Source: Actinobacteria bacterium 13_2_20CM_68_14
GTDB lineage: Bacteria > Actinomycetota > Thermoleophilia > Gaiellales > Gaiellaceae
Length of the DNA: 14,726 nt
Assembly: GCA_001914705.1 (NCBI GenBank)
Contig: MNDB01000007.1
Span: 1 to 14,726 of the forward strand
Reading direction: 5' to 3'
Shown here: positions 1 to 7,161 of the stretch, one piece after another
Numbering within the stretch: position 1 is the stretch's first letter
How the letters are laid out: each line of letters starts with the position of its first letter
The notes under the pieces: model-generated
Told to the model about the DNA's origin: nothing
The model's database searches: none
The model's input: only the letters and a program-made list of their open reading frames with translations
Position numbers and translations under genes: made by a program

Positions 1-75
1 CTCGACCAGCCTCGTGCGGCCCTCGAAGAGCTCAGCGAGCTCGTCGGCCGTCAGCTGCCGCGGTAGATCACGCAC
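1..75 (-). CDS. Probable OHCU decarboxylase (uraD-like), N-terminal fragment cut by the window edge
   Basis: Only the first 25 codons are visible, running off the left edge on the minus strand. Reading starts at a GTG at 75-73, inside the end of the 5-hydroxyisourate hydrolase gene (25-bp overlap), and stays open to base 1. The visible residues include LTADELAELFEGRTRLVE. As I recall the family, this resembles the N-terminus of 2-oxo-4-hydroxy-4-carboxy-5-ureidoimidazoline decarboxylase, which converts OHCU to S-allantoin, the step directly after the hydrolase upstream. The position in a purine operon fits well. It could instead be the decarboxylase half of a PucL-type decarboxylase-uricase fusion, which would explain why uricase is not seen here. 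The fragment is too short for certainty, so the assignment leans on context. Confidence 0.5.
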   Translation of the reverse strand, partial: MRDLPRQLTADELAELFEGRTRLVE

Positions 76-344
76 GAGTAGGGGGAGAGCAGCAGCGGCA
101 CGTGGAAGTGCTCGTCGGGGTCGGCGATCGCAATGCTGACCTCGATCTTCTCGAAGAAGCCGCTGTCGGCGTGGAAGACGATGCGGTAGACGCCCGGCCC
201 GAGCGCGGGCGGCGATAGCTCGGCGATGCGCCCGTCTTCATCCGTCTCCTGCTCGGAGAGCAGCTCGTCGCCGCGGTAGAGACCGACCCTGAGGCCGGCC
301 CCCGGCGTTCCCTGCTTCGTGTCGAGGACGTGTGTCGAGATCAC
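51..344 (-). CDS. uraH: 5-hydroxyisourate hydrolase (transthyretin-like, HIUase)
   Basis: A 97-residue protein of the usual length for bacterial HIUase. It hydrolyses 5-hydroxyisourate, the product of uricase, to OHCU in the cytoplasm. The N-terminus has the family pattern STHVLDTKQGTPG with a conserved His at about residue 5. The C-terminus has HFHVPLLLSPYSCVIYRGS, which contains the HxHVPLLLSP stretch and the diagnostic C-terminal YRGS tetrapeptide that separates HIUases from vertebrate transthyretin. The GTG start (344-342) overlaps the TGA of the upstream 8-oxoguanine deaminase gene as GTGA, so translation is probably coupled. The following gene begins within its last 25 bp. It belongs to a minus-strand purine operon with adenine and 8-oxoguanine deaminases. 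Confidence 0.95.
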   Translation of the reverse strand: MISTHVLDTKQGTPGAGLRVGLYRGDELLSEQETDEDGRIAELSPPALGPGVYRIVFHADSGFFEKIEVSIAIADPDEHFHVPLLLSPYSCVIYRGS

Positions 345-1663
345 GGGTTGAACTTCTCCGCCTGGCGGCGGTGCTCCTGCGCAATCTCCTGCTCGGACGC
401 GCGCACGAGCTCGCCGTCGCGGACGACGTCCTCGCCGCCGACGAGCAGCCGGTCGACCCGGTGCGGGGCCGAGAGGACGAGCCCCGCGACCGGGTCCCGG
501 GCCCCGGCCAGCTCGAGCACGTCCCTTCGCCAGACGGCGAGGTCGGCGCAGCGGCCGGGCTCGATCGCGCCGAGATCGCCGCGGCCGAGCAGCTCGGCGC
601 CGCCGCGCGTGGCGAGTCGCAGCGCCTCACGGGCCGTCAGGGCGGTAGGGCCGTCGCGGCCGCGCGCCACGAGCAGCGCCTGCTTGACCTCGAACAGCAG
701 GTCGCCGCGCTCGTTCGAGGCCGAGCCGTCGACGCCAAGGCCGACGCGCCCGCCTGCGTCGAGCAGCGACCGCACCGGCGCGACGCCGGCGCCCAGGCGC
801 AGGTTCGAGGTCGGACAATGCGCGACGCCTGTCCCGGTCGCGGCCAGCTTGCCGATGTCGCCGCCCTCCAGGTGGACACAGTGCGCACACCAGACGTCGG
901 CGGCGAGCCAGCCGAGCTGCTCGAGGTACTCGACCGGGCGGCAGCCGTAGAGCTCCAGGCAGTAAGCCTCCTCCTCGGCCGTCTCGGCCAGATGCGTGTG
1001 GAGAGGGAGCTCGAGGCTCCGCGCCAGCTCCGCCGATTCCGTCATCAGCCGGCCGGTGACCGAGAACGGCGAGCACGGCGCGACCGCGAGCTGGACGCGG
1101 GCTCCGGGGCCTTGCTCGTGCAGCCCGGCCAGCCGTTCGGTGTCCACGAGCACGGCGTCGAGCTCCTCGACAAGGCTGTCGGGCGGCAGGCCGCCGTCCG
1201 ACTCGCCGAGATCCATCGAGCCTCGCGAGGCGACGATTCTGACGCCGAGCTCACGAGCTGCCTGGAGCTCGGCCTCGATCAGGCCCGCTTCGCCGTGCGG
1301 GAAGACGTAGTGGTGGTCGAAGACGGTGCCGCAGCCAGAGAGTGCGAGCTCGGCGAGCCCTGTGCGGGCGGCGGCGTACTCGGCCTCGGCGTCGAGCCGT
1401 GCCCACAGCGGATAAAGCTCCTTCAGCCAGGTGAAGAGGTCGGCCTCCTGGGCTCGTGCCCGAGTCAGCGTCTGGAACAGGTGGTGGTGCGTGTTGATCA
1501 GCGCGGGCGTGACGACGGCGCCCGCCAGGTCGTCCCCGGGCTCGGGCGGCTCCCCGGAGCCGACCTCCGCGACGAACCCGTCCTCGATCCGGATCCAGCC
1601 ACTGTCGAGCTCCGTCCCAGCGTCGTCCATCGTGACGACGTGGGCGTTGCCGAGGACGGTCAT
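341..1663 (-). CDS. 8-oxoguanine deaminase (amidohydrolase superfamily)
   Basis: A 440-residue metal-dependent amidohydrolase. The closest family I recognise is 8-oxoguanine deaminase, which converts 8-oxoguanine to urate and ammonia. Visible landmarks: INTHHHLFQTLTR (residues 56-68) with the HxH metal ligands H59 and H61; HTHLAE (222-227) with a metal ligand at H224 and the catalytic Glu at E227; CAHCVHL (259-265); and GVDGSASNE (310-318) with the metal-binding D312. The NTHHH plus LFQTLTR pattern is typical of 8-oxoguanine deaminase and of the related hydroxyatrazine-type hydrolases, so a different aminopurine or triazine substrate is the main alternative. Context favours a purine: its ATG overlaps the stop of adenine deaminase as ATGA, its own stop overlaps the HIUase start as GTGA, and xanthine dehydrogenase genes lie across the divergent promoter. 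Its product, urate, would enter the same downstream steps. Confidence 0.85.
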   Translation of the reverse strand: MTVLGNAHVVTMDDAGTELDSGWIRIEDGFVAEVGSGEPPEPGDDLAGAVVTPALINTHHHLFQTLTRARAQEADLFTWLKELYPLWARLDAEAEYAAARTGLAELALSGCGTVFDHHYVFPHGEAGLIEAELQAARELGVRIVASRGSMDLGESDGGLPPDSLVEELDAVLVDTERLAGLHEQGPGARVQLAVAPCSPFSVTGRLMTESAELARSLELPLHTHLAETAEEEAYCLELYGCRPVEYLEQLGWLAADVWCAHCVHLEGGDIGKLAATGTGVAHCPTSNLRLGAGVAPVRSLLDAGGRVGLGVDGSASNERGDLLFEVKQALLVARGRDGPTALTAREALRLATRGGAELLGRGDLGAIEPGRCADLAVWRRDVLELAGARDPVAGLVLSAPHRVDRLLVGGEDVVRDGELVRASEQEIAQEHRRQAEKFNP

Positions 1664-3378
1664 CCGGCCTTGTGATCTAGATCATTTGCTTCGAGCGGCA
1701 CGAGCTCGAAGCGGTCGACGTCGACCAGGCCCTGATCGGTGATCTTGAGGCTCGGGATCACGGAGAGTGCGAGGAACGACATCGTCAGGAACGGCGTCGC
1801 GCCCCGGCAGCCGAGCCGCTCCGCCGCCTCCGTGCAGGCGCGGCTGCGCTCGACGACCTCGGCCAGCGGAAGGTCGGCGAGCAGTCCGCCGACCGGCAGC
1901 GGCAGCTCGGCGAGCACTTCGCCGTCGTCGACCGCGACGATCCCCCCACCGAGCTCGCCCAGCTGCTCGACGACCCGGGCCATGTCCGCGTCGTTCGTTC
2001 CGACGACGACCAGGTTGTGGGCGTCGTGGGCGACCGTTGAGCCCAGTGCGCCGCGCTCGAGGCCGAAGCCGCGCACGAAACCGAGGCCGACTCGCCCCGT
2101 GCCGAGGTGACGCTCGATGACTGCGATCTTGGCCAGGTCGCGAGGGGGGTCGGCGACCGCCTCGCCGTCGCGAACGGTCGGCTCCTCGACGAGCGACTCG
2201 GTGACGACCTGATCGGGGACGAGCCCGATCACGCGCGCCTTCGCCTCATTGGGCCACACGATCCGGAAGCGCTCGGCCGCGACCGGCCCGATCCGGACCG
2301 TGTGCTTGACCCACTCCGGTACCTCGGACCGCGCGATCTCCTCGACCGGACGGCCGCGCTTCAGGACCACTTCAGGCCGAAAGCTCTCGAGGTCCGGCAG
2401 GAGCAGCACGTCGGCCTGGTAGCCGGGCGCGAGCGCCCCCAGGTGATCGAGCCCGTGCCAGAGCGCGGGGTTCAGCGATCCGAGCACGAGTGCGTCTTCC
2501 GGGGCGATCCCGGCAGCGACGGCGTCCCGGACCATGCCGTTGATGTGGCCGTTCTCGGCGATGTCGTCGGGGTCCTTGTCGTCCGTGCAGAAGGCGATCC
2601 GCGAGGTTCCGTACTCCTCGACCAGAGGCAGGAGCGCCTGCAGGTTCCGGGCCATCGAGGCCTCGCGGATCAGCACCCACATGCCCACGCGGAGCCGCTC
2701 CCGGCCTTCTTCGACCGTCCGCGCCTCGTGGTCGGAGCGGATCCCGGCGGCGGCGTAGGCGTTCAGCTGCTTGCCGACGACGCCGGGTGCGTGGCCGTCG
2801 ACGTGGGTCGCGCCGGTGAGACCGAGCTTCGTCAGCTCGTCCTCGTCACCCGCGATCACGCCTGGGAAATTCATCATCTCGGCCAGCCCGAGGACGCGGC
2901 GGCGCCGGAGTAGCCCCTGGAGGTCGCCTTCGTTCAGCGCACGCCGGGGTGACTCGAAGCGCGAGGCGGGGACGGACGAGGACGCCATGAAATAGACGTC
3001 GAGCGGCAGCTCGGCGCAGAAGTCGAGCAGCCAGTGGACGCCGTCGGTGCCGAGCACGTTCGCGAGCTCGTGCGGGTCGGCGACGACGGCGGTCGTCCCG
3101 AGTGGCAGCACGAGCCGCGCAAACTCGTCCGGCAATAGCTTCGGCGACTCGAGATGCATGTGCGCGTCGACGAAACCGGGCACGACGTAGCGGCCGGTCG
3201 CGTCGACCTCCTCGGTTCCCTCGTAGTCGCCGAGCCCGGCGACGTACCCCTCGGCGATCGCGATGTCGGTCTCGAGCCATTCGCGCGTGAAGACCGAGAG
3301 CACGCGGCCGCCACGGACGACGAGGTCCGCGGGCTCGTCGCCGCGCGCGACCGCCAGCCGTCGCACCAGGTCCGCCAT
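1660..3378 (-). CDS. ade: Adenine deaminase (Ade family)
   Basis: A 572-residue amidohydrolase of the usual adenine deaminase length, converting adenine to hypoxanthine, which the divergent xanthine dehydrogenase can then oxidise. Evidence: VPGFVDAHMHLESPKLLP (residues 66-83) with metal ligands H73 and H75 and E77; VADPHELANVLG (99-110), the Ade-specific loop; and FCTDDKDPDD followed by GHINGMVRDAV in the middle, matching the family metal-site Asp region. The C-terminal third contains VGTNDADM and GGGIVAV, seen in Ade proteins. The ATG at 3378 is preceded by an 8-nt gap and TATCGT, so the mRNA is probably leaderless. The first 15 codons are duplicated in a nearby tandem repeat (3587-3631), but this copy is intact. 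It is the first gene of a minus-strand operon and ends in an ATGA overlap with 8-oxoguanine deaminase. Confidence 0.95.
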   Translation of the reverse strand: MADLVRRLAVARGDEPADLVVRGGRVLSVFTREWLETDIAIAEGYVAGLGDYEGTEEVDATGRYVVPGFVDAHMHLESPKLLPDEFARLVLPLGTTAVVADPHELANVLGTDGVHWLLDFCAELPLDVYFMASSSVPASRFESPRRALNEGDLQGLLRRRRVLGLAEMMNFPGVIAGDEDELTKLGLTGATHVDGHAPGVVGKQLNAYAAAGIRSDHEARTVEEGRERLRVGMWVLIREASMARNLQALLPLVEEYGTSRIAFCTDDKDPDDIAENGHINGMVRDAVAAGIAPEDALVLGSLNPALWHGLDHLGALAPGYQADVLLLPDLESFRPEVVLKRGRPVEEIARSEVPEWVKHTVRIGPVAAERFRIVWPNEAKARVIGLVPDQVVTESLVEEPTVRDGEAVADPPRDLAKIAVIERHLGTGRVGLGFVRGFGLERGALGSTVAHDAHNLVVVGTNDADMARVVEQLGELGGGIVAVDDGEVLAELPLPVGGLLADLPLAEVVERSRACTEAAERLGCRGATPFLTMSFLALSVIPSLKITDQGLVDVDRFELVPLEANDLDHKAG

Positions 3379-3386
3379 TCAAGGCG

Positions 3387-3392
3387 ACGATA
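3387..3392 (-). promoter_or_regulatory. Probable -10 box of the adenine deaminase operon (leaderless)
   Basis: Read on the minus strand this is TATCGT, followed by 8 nt and the ATG at 3378. The spacing puts the expected transcription start at or within about a base of the start codon. I see no clear -35 element. A second copy of the same box lies at 3640-3645 in the tandem duplication, where it points at a truncated copy of the gene start. Confidence 0.5.
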
Positions 3393-3407
3393 CCCGCCCG
3401 GCTACGG

Positions 3408-3424
3408 GGCGAATACCCTTCGCC
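3408..3424. repeat. Inverted repeat GGCGAA-N5-TTCGCC over a -10 box, copy 1
   Basis: A perfect 6-bp inverted repeat with a 5-bp spacer. It covers the TACCCT (3414-3419) that would be the -10 box of the truncated FAD-gene copy starting at GTG 3428. It could be an operator for a dimeric regulator, but no regulator gene is visible in the window. Confidence 0.4.
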
Positions 3425-3427
3425 GAA

Positions 3428-3586
3428 GTGCAGGTGCTGACCCCTCGCTCGCTCGCCGAGGCGCTGCGGCTCAAGGCCGAGCACCCCGGCTCGGTCCCTA
3501 TTCAGGGCGGCACGGACGTGATGGTCGAGCTCAACTTCGACCGGGCGAGGCCCGAGACGCTGCTCAACTTGAACGAGGTCCGGGAG
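3428..3586 (+). pseudogene. Truncated 5' copy of the xanthine dehydrogenase FAD-subunit gene
   Basis: The first 53 codons of the FAD-binding subunit (MQVLTPRSLAEALRLK through LNEVRE), created by the 253-bp tandem duplication. It includes the IQGGTD FAD-contact motif but nothing after it. Past 3586 the frame continues into copy two out of register and stays open to 4057, so translation from GTG 3428 would give an aberrant protein of about 209 residues. It keeps its own copy of the promoter and inverted repeat, so it may be transcribed, with read-through into the intact gene. Confidence 0.85.
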
Positions 3587-3660
3587 CTCGTCGCCGCGCG
3601 CGACCGCCAGCCGTCGCACCAGGTCCGCCATTCAAGGCGACGATACCCGCCCGGCTACGG

Positions 3661-3677
3661 GGCGAATACCCTTCGCC
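3661..3677. promoter_or_regulatory. Candidate operator over the xanthine dehydrogenase promoter (GGCGAA-N5-TTCGCC), copy 2
   Basis: A perfect inverted repeat identical to the one at 3408-3424. The probable -10 box TACCCT (3667-3672) sits within its centre and right arm, 8 nt before the GTG at 3681. A protein bound here would be placed to block a leaderless promoter. That it is an operator is inference from symmetry and position only. It could also be chance symmetry, or a small hairpin in the duplex. Confidence 0.4.
3667..3672 (+). promoter_or_regulatory. Probable -10 box of the xanthine dehydrogenase operon (leaderless)
   Basis: TACCCT followed by 8 nt and GTG at 3681. No Shine-Dalgarno sequence precedes the GTG, which fits a leaderless transcript. 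This is the copy that drives the intact FAD-subunit gene. Confidence 0.5.
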
Positions 3678-3680
3678 GAA

Positions 3681-4472
3681 GTGCAGGTGCTGACCCCTCG
3701 CTCGCTCGCCGAGGCGCTGCGGCTCAAGGCCGAGCACCCCGGCTCGGTCCCTATTCAGGGCGGCACGGACGTGATGGTCGAGCTCAACTTCGACCGGGCG
3801 AGGCCCGAGACGCTGCTCAACTTGAACGAGGTCCGGGAGCTACGCGGCTGGTCGCGGGACAACGGGTCGATCCGGCTCGGAGCGGGGCTCACGTACACCG
3901 AGGGGATGGAGGCGCCGCTCGCGGAGGCCCTGCCGGCGCTGGCCGAGGCCTCGCGCACTGTCGGCGGTCCGCAGATTCGCAATCGCGGCACCGTCGGCGG
4001 CAACCTGGGCACTGCTTCCCCCGCCGGCGACGCGCTGCCACCGCTGCTGATCGGTGACGCGGTCGTCGAGCTCGCGAGCGTCCGCGGCGAGCGTAGCGTC
4101 CCGCTGCCGGAGTTCCTGACCGGGCCGAAGCGGAACGCGCTTGCTGCCGACGAGCTGATCGTCGCCATCCTCGTCCGACCCGCGGCCGGGCCACAGACGT
4201 TCATGAAAGTGGGCCCGCGCAACGCGATGGTGATCTCGGTCGTCTCGCTGGCGCTGACCGTCGATCGCGATCATGACGAGGTTCGCGCCGCGTTCGGGTC
4301 CGCAGGGCCGGTGGCCGGGCTCGTGCAGGCGCCGCTGGCCGAGCTCAACGGCTTCCCGGAGCGCGTCGCAGCCGCGGCGAGCCCGATCGACGACGTTCGC
4401 GGCAGCGCCGTCTATCGCCGCAAGTCGCTGCGGGTCCTCACCGTCCGGGCCGTCGAGCGTTGCCTGCAATGA
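3681..4472 (+). CDS. xdhB: Xanthine dehydrogenase, FAD-binding subunit
   Basis: A 263-residue FAD subunit of a three-subunit molybdenum hydroxylase, which passes electrons from the Fe-S clusters to FAD and on to the acceptor. Motifs: VPIQGGTDVMVEL (residues 23-35), the N-terminal FAD-contact loop; and IRNRGTVGGNLGTASPAGD (99-117), the second FAD-binding loop. The C-terminal domain has DDVRGSAVYRRKSL, typical of this family. Length is near the usual 260-295 residues. The GTG start is chosen because the FAD loop lies close to the N-terminus and a leaderless -10 box precedes it. The stop overlaps the next gene start as ATGA. Gene order FAD, Fe-S, Mo and subunit sizes match the XdhB/XdhC/XdhA or PucC/PucE/PucD set. 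The adjacent purine genes favour xanthine or hypoxanthine over other molybdenum-hydroxylase substrates. A truncated duplicate of its start lies just upstream. Confidence 0.9.
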   Translation: MQVLTPRSLAEALRLKAEHPGSVPIQGGTDVMVELNFDRARPETLLNLNEVRELRGWSRDNGSIRLGAGLTYTEGMEAPLAEALPALAEASRTVGGPQIRNRGTVGGNLGTASPAGDALPPLLIGDAVVELASVRGERSVPLPEFLTGPKRNALAADELIVAILVRPAAGPQTFMKVGPRNAMVISVVSLALTVDRDHDEVRAAFGSAGPVAGLVQAPLAELNGFPERVAAAASPIDDVRGSAVYRRKSLRVLTVRAVERCLQ

Positions 4473-4924
4473 GAGTCGAGCTGACGGTCAACGGCGAGCG
4501 CCTCGAGGCCGACGTCTGGGCCGGGGAAAGCCTGCTCTACGTCCTCCGCGAGCGGCTCGGCCTCCCCGGCTCGAAGAACGCGTGCGAGCAGGGCGAGTGC
4601 GGCTCCTGCTCCGTGCTCCTCGACGGCAGGCTTGTCTGCGCCTGCCTTGTCCTCGCGGCCCAGGCGGACGGCCACGAGCTCGTGACGGTCGAGGGGCTGG
4701 CCGAGGACGGCGAGCTGCATCCGGTTCAGGCGGCCTTCGCCGAGACGGGCGCGGTTCAGTGCGGCTTCTGCACGCCCGGCTTCGTCGTCGCGACCGCCGA
4801 CCTGCTGGCGCGCAGCCCGAACCCGAGCGAGGACGAGATCCGCGAGGCCCTGTCGGGCAACCTTTGCCGCTGCACGGGGTACGCGAAGATCTTCGACGCG
4901 GTCAGACTGGCGGCCGGCTCGTGA
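4469..4924 (+). CDS. xdhC: Xanthine dehydrogenase, 2Fe-2S subunit
   Basis: A 151-residue iron-sulfur subunit with both expected clusters. The plant-type ferredoxin cluster uses C39, C44, C47 and C59 (spacing Cx4Cx2Cx11C). The helical second cluster uses C98, C101, C133 and C135, in the signatures QCGFCTPG and NLCRCTGY. It relays electrons from the molybdenum centre to FAD. The ATG at 4469 is preferred over an in-frame TTG nine bases upstream because it forms an ATGA overlap with the FAD-subunit stop. The gene ends in a GTGA overlap with the molybdopterin subunit. Members of this family also serve CO dehydrogenase and aldehyde oxidases, so the substrate is assigned from the neighbours. Confidence 0.93.
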   Translation: MRVELTVNGERLEADVWAGESLLYVLRERLGLPGSKNACEQGECGSCSVLLDGRLVCACLVLAAQADGHELVTVEGLAEDGELHPVQAAFAETGAVQCGFCTPGFVVATADLLARSPNPSEDEIREALSGNLCRCTGYAKIFDAVRLAAGS

Positions 4925-7161
4925 GCGCGACCGCCCGCACGCTCGAGCTCGGCCGTGTAGGCGAAAGCGTCAAGCGCATCGACGCGATCCCGAAGGTGAC
5001 CGGCGAGTTCGCCTACTCGAGCGACCTCTTCGCAGCCGGGATGCTCTGGGGCCACACACTGCGCAGCTCGCACGCGCACGCCCTGGTCTCCGAGGTCGAC
5101 ATCTCGGAGGCCGTCGGCATGCCCGGGGTCCATGCGGTGCTGACCCACTCCGACGTCCCGGGCGCAAAGACCTACGGGCTCGAGTTCCCCGACCAGCCGG
5201 TGCTCGCGATCGACCGCGTCCGCTACTTCGGCGAGCCGGTCGCGATCGTTGCGGCCGAGCACCCGGAGCAGGCGCGGCGCGCCGCAGAGCGGATCCGCGT
5301 CGCTTATGAGCCGCTCGAGCCAGTCGTCGATCCCGAACAGGCGACCGAGCGCGAGCCGATCCACGAGGGCCGGCCGACGGCCGGCCACGGCTTCCGTGAC
5401 GACGAGCGCCCGAACGTCGTCCGCACGATCGTCATCCGCCACGGCGATCCGGACGCGGAGGCCGATGTGACCGTCTCCGGCGTCTACGAGCTCGGCATCC
5501 AGGATCAGGCCTTCCTCGGCCCGGAGTCGGGCCTCGCGATCCCCGACGCGGAAGGCGGCGTCGACGTCTACGTCGCGACACAGTGGCTGCATATCGACCG
5601 CGACCAGGTGGCCCCGTGCCTCGGCCTCGAGCCCAAGCAGGTCCGGATCCACCTCGCGGGCGTGGGCGGCGCCTTCGGCGGCCGCGAAGACCTCTCGATG
5701 CAGATCCATGCCGCGATGCTCGCGCTGCACACGGACCGCCCGGTGAAGATGGTTTACAACCGCGAGGAGTCGTTCGTCGGCCACATCCATCGCCACCCCG
5801 CGAAGATCTGGATGGAGCACCGGGCGAACCGCGACGGCAAGCTCGTCAACGTCCGCGCGAGGATCCTGCTCGACGGCGGCGCCTATGCCTCGAGCTCCGC
5901 AGCCGTGACCGCGAACGCGTCGGCCTTTGCCTGCGGCCCGTATGCGGTCGAGAACGCGCTCGTCGAGTGCACCTGCGTCTACACGAACAATCCGCCTTGC
6001 GGCGCAATGCGCGGTTTCGGCGCCGTGCAGAGCTGCTTCGCGCACGAGGCGCAGATGGACAAGCTGGCCGCCGAGCTCGGCATCGACCCCGTCGAGCTCC
6101 GTCTCCGGAACGCGCTCGCACCCGGCGACACGCTCCCGACCGGCCAGCGGATCACCGGCTCGTTCCCGGCCGCGGAGGTGATCCGCCGCGCCGCTGCCCT
6201 GCCAGTACCCGAGCCAGAGGAGCTGCCGCGCGACGCCCTGCGCCTTCCGGGCGGCTCGGGCAACACGACGCGCGGCGAGGGCGTCAGGCGCGGGGTGGGC
6301 TTCGCCGTCGGTTTCAAGAACGTCTGCTACTCCGAGGGGTTCGATGACTCGACCGCGGCCCGCGTGCGACTGACCGCAAGCGACGAGGAGCTCGCCGCGG
6401 AGGTCCACTGCGCCGCCGCGGAAGTCGGTCAGGGCGTCGTCAACGTGATCCTGCAGACCGCTCGTACCGAGCTCGACCTCGACGATGTCGTGCTCGGCGC
6501 GGCGACGACCAGCTCGGTCGGCTCCGCCGGCTCGGCGTCGGCCTCGCGGATGACCTGGATGGCCGCAGGCGCAGTGCGGCTCGCGGCGCGAGCCGCCAAC
6601 GAGGAGCTCGCGCGCCGCGGCGGCAATCTCGCGCCGGGCGAGACGATCGACGTCGAGCGTATCTACCACCACCGCCCGACGACGCCGCTTGATCCCGAGA
6701 CGGGTCAGGTCACCGGCGACGGCGCTCATGTCGCCTACATCTGCGCCGCGATGCGCGTCGTCGCCGAGGTCGACGTGGAGCTCGGCCTCACCCGCGTCGT
6801 CTGGATCGGGACGGCGCAAGACGTCGGCAAGGCAGTCAACCCGCAGGCCGTCTACGGCCAGATCGAGGGCGGAATCGCACAGGGGCTCGGGCTCGCGCTG
6901 ATGGAGGAGATCCAGACCCGGGACGGCCTGATCACGAACGCGAGCTTCACGGACTACCTCGTGCCGACGACCCTGGACATGCCGCCGGTGGACGCGGAGC
7001 TCGTCGAGGAGCCCGAGCCGGACGCGCCCTACGGGGTCAAGGGCGTCGGCGAGCCGCCGACGGTCGTCTCGACCGCGGCCGTCGTCTCAGCGCTTCGCGA
7101 CGCGACCGGCCGCGAGCTCACCCGTGTGCCCGTCAGTCCTGACGAGATCGTCGGGCTCTGA
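4921..7161 (+). CDS. xdhA: Xanthine dehydrogenase, molybdopterin-binding catalytic subunit
   Basis: A 746-residue catalytic subunit, close to the E. coli XdhA or Bacillus PucD length, predicted to hydroxylate hypoxanthine and xanthine to urate. Landmarks: IPKVTGEFAYSSDL (residues 23-36) opening the a/b hammerhead domain; GGAFGGRED (249-257), a molybdopterin-contact loop; GAMRGFGA (361-368), where R364 sits at the purine-contact arginine position of xanthine dehydrogenases; EVGQG near 501; GSAGSASASR in the cofactor region; and GVKGVGE (705-711) with the predicted catalytic base E711. It lacks the AYRCSFR active-site loop of CO dehydrogenase. The GTG start overlaps the Fe-S subunit stop as GTGA. 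An upstream in-frame extension exists but lies antisense or out of frame with the earlier genes and is not used. The last 75 bp overlap the converging transporter gene. No XdhC/PucA-type maturation factor is visible nearby. Confidence 0.92.
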   Translation: MSATARTLELGRVGESVKRIDAIPKVTGEFAYSSDLFAAGMLWGHTLRSSHAHALVSEVDISEAVGMPGVHAVLTHSDVPGAKTYGLEFPDQPVLAIDRVRYFGEPVAIVAAEHPEQARRAAERIRVAYEPLEPVVDPEQATEREPIHEGRPTAGHGFRDDERPNVVRTIVIRHGDPDAEADVTVSGVYELGIQDQAFLGPESGLAIPDAEGGVDVYVATQWLHIDRDQVAPCLGLEPKQVRIHLAGVGGAFGGREDLSMQIHAAMLALHTDRPVKMVYNREESFVGHIHRHPAKIWMEHRANRDGKLVNVRARILLDGGAYASSSAAVTANASAFACGPYAVENALVECTCVYTNNPPCGAMRGFGAVQSCFAHEAQMDKLAAELGIDPVELRLRNALAPGDTLPTGQRITGSFPAAEVIRRAAALPVPEPEELPRDALRLPGGSGNTTRGEGVRRGVGFAVGFKNVCYSEGFDDSTAARVRLTASDEELAAEVHCAAAEVGQGVVNVILQTARTELDLDDVVLGAATTSSVGSAGSASASRMTWMAAGAVRLAARAANEELARRGGNLAPGETIDVERIYHHRPTTPLDPETGQVTGDGAHVAYICAAMRVVAEVDVELGLTRVVWIGTAQDVGKAVNPQAVYGQIEGGIAQGLGLALMEEIQTRDGLITNASFTDYLVPTTLDMPPVDAELVEEPEPDAPYGVKGVGEPPTVVSTAAVVSALRDATGRELTRVPVSPDEIVGL

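Larger units (their letters stand above)
3334..3839. repeat. Tandem direct duplication of 253 bp spanning the divergent ade / xanthine dehydrogenase promoter region
   Basis: Bases 3334-3586 and 3587-3839 are identical as far as I can tell by eye. Each unit holds the first 15 codons of ade (minus strand), the 49-bp intergenic region with both -10 boxes, and the first 53 codons of the FAD-subunit gene (plus strand). The two ends of the unit share imperfect homology: CGAGGTCCG followed by gct, at 3321-3335 and again at 3827-3841. This suggests short-homology recombination or slippage. Because 253 is not a multiple of 3, reading from the first FAD-gene start into the second copy shifts frame. The intact genes use the outer ends: ade from copy one and the FAD subunit from copy two. 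Confidence 0.95.

Noticed and set aside
332..1675. Long plus-strand open frame antisense to the 8-oxoguanine deaminase gene
   Set aside because: It is a codon-bias shadow in GC-rich DNA, with Arg/Ala-rich sequence and no recognisable domain, while the minus strand has clear catalytic motifs.
2846..3631. Minus-strand open frame starting MADLVRRLAVARGDE like adenine deaminase
   Set aside because: It is the duplicated ade start running out of frame through the FAD-gene copy. The intact ade gene starts at 3378.
3263..4057. Plus-strand open frame fusing ade-antisense, the FAD-subunit start and out-of-frame sequence
   Set aside because: It arises from the 253-bp duplication with a +1 shift. Only the 53-codon segment from 3428 is real gene sequence, so it was recorded as a pseudogene fragment.
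4756..6819. 687-codon minus-strand open frame opposite the xanthine dehydrogenase genes
   Set aside because: It is rich in Arg, Asp, Val and His repeats typical of antisense frames and covers well-supported subunit genes.
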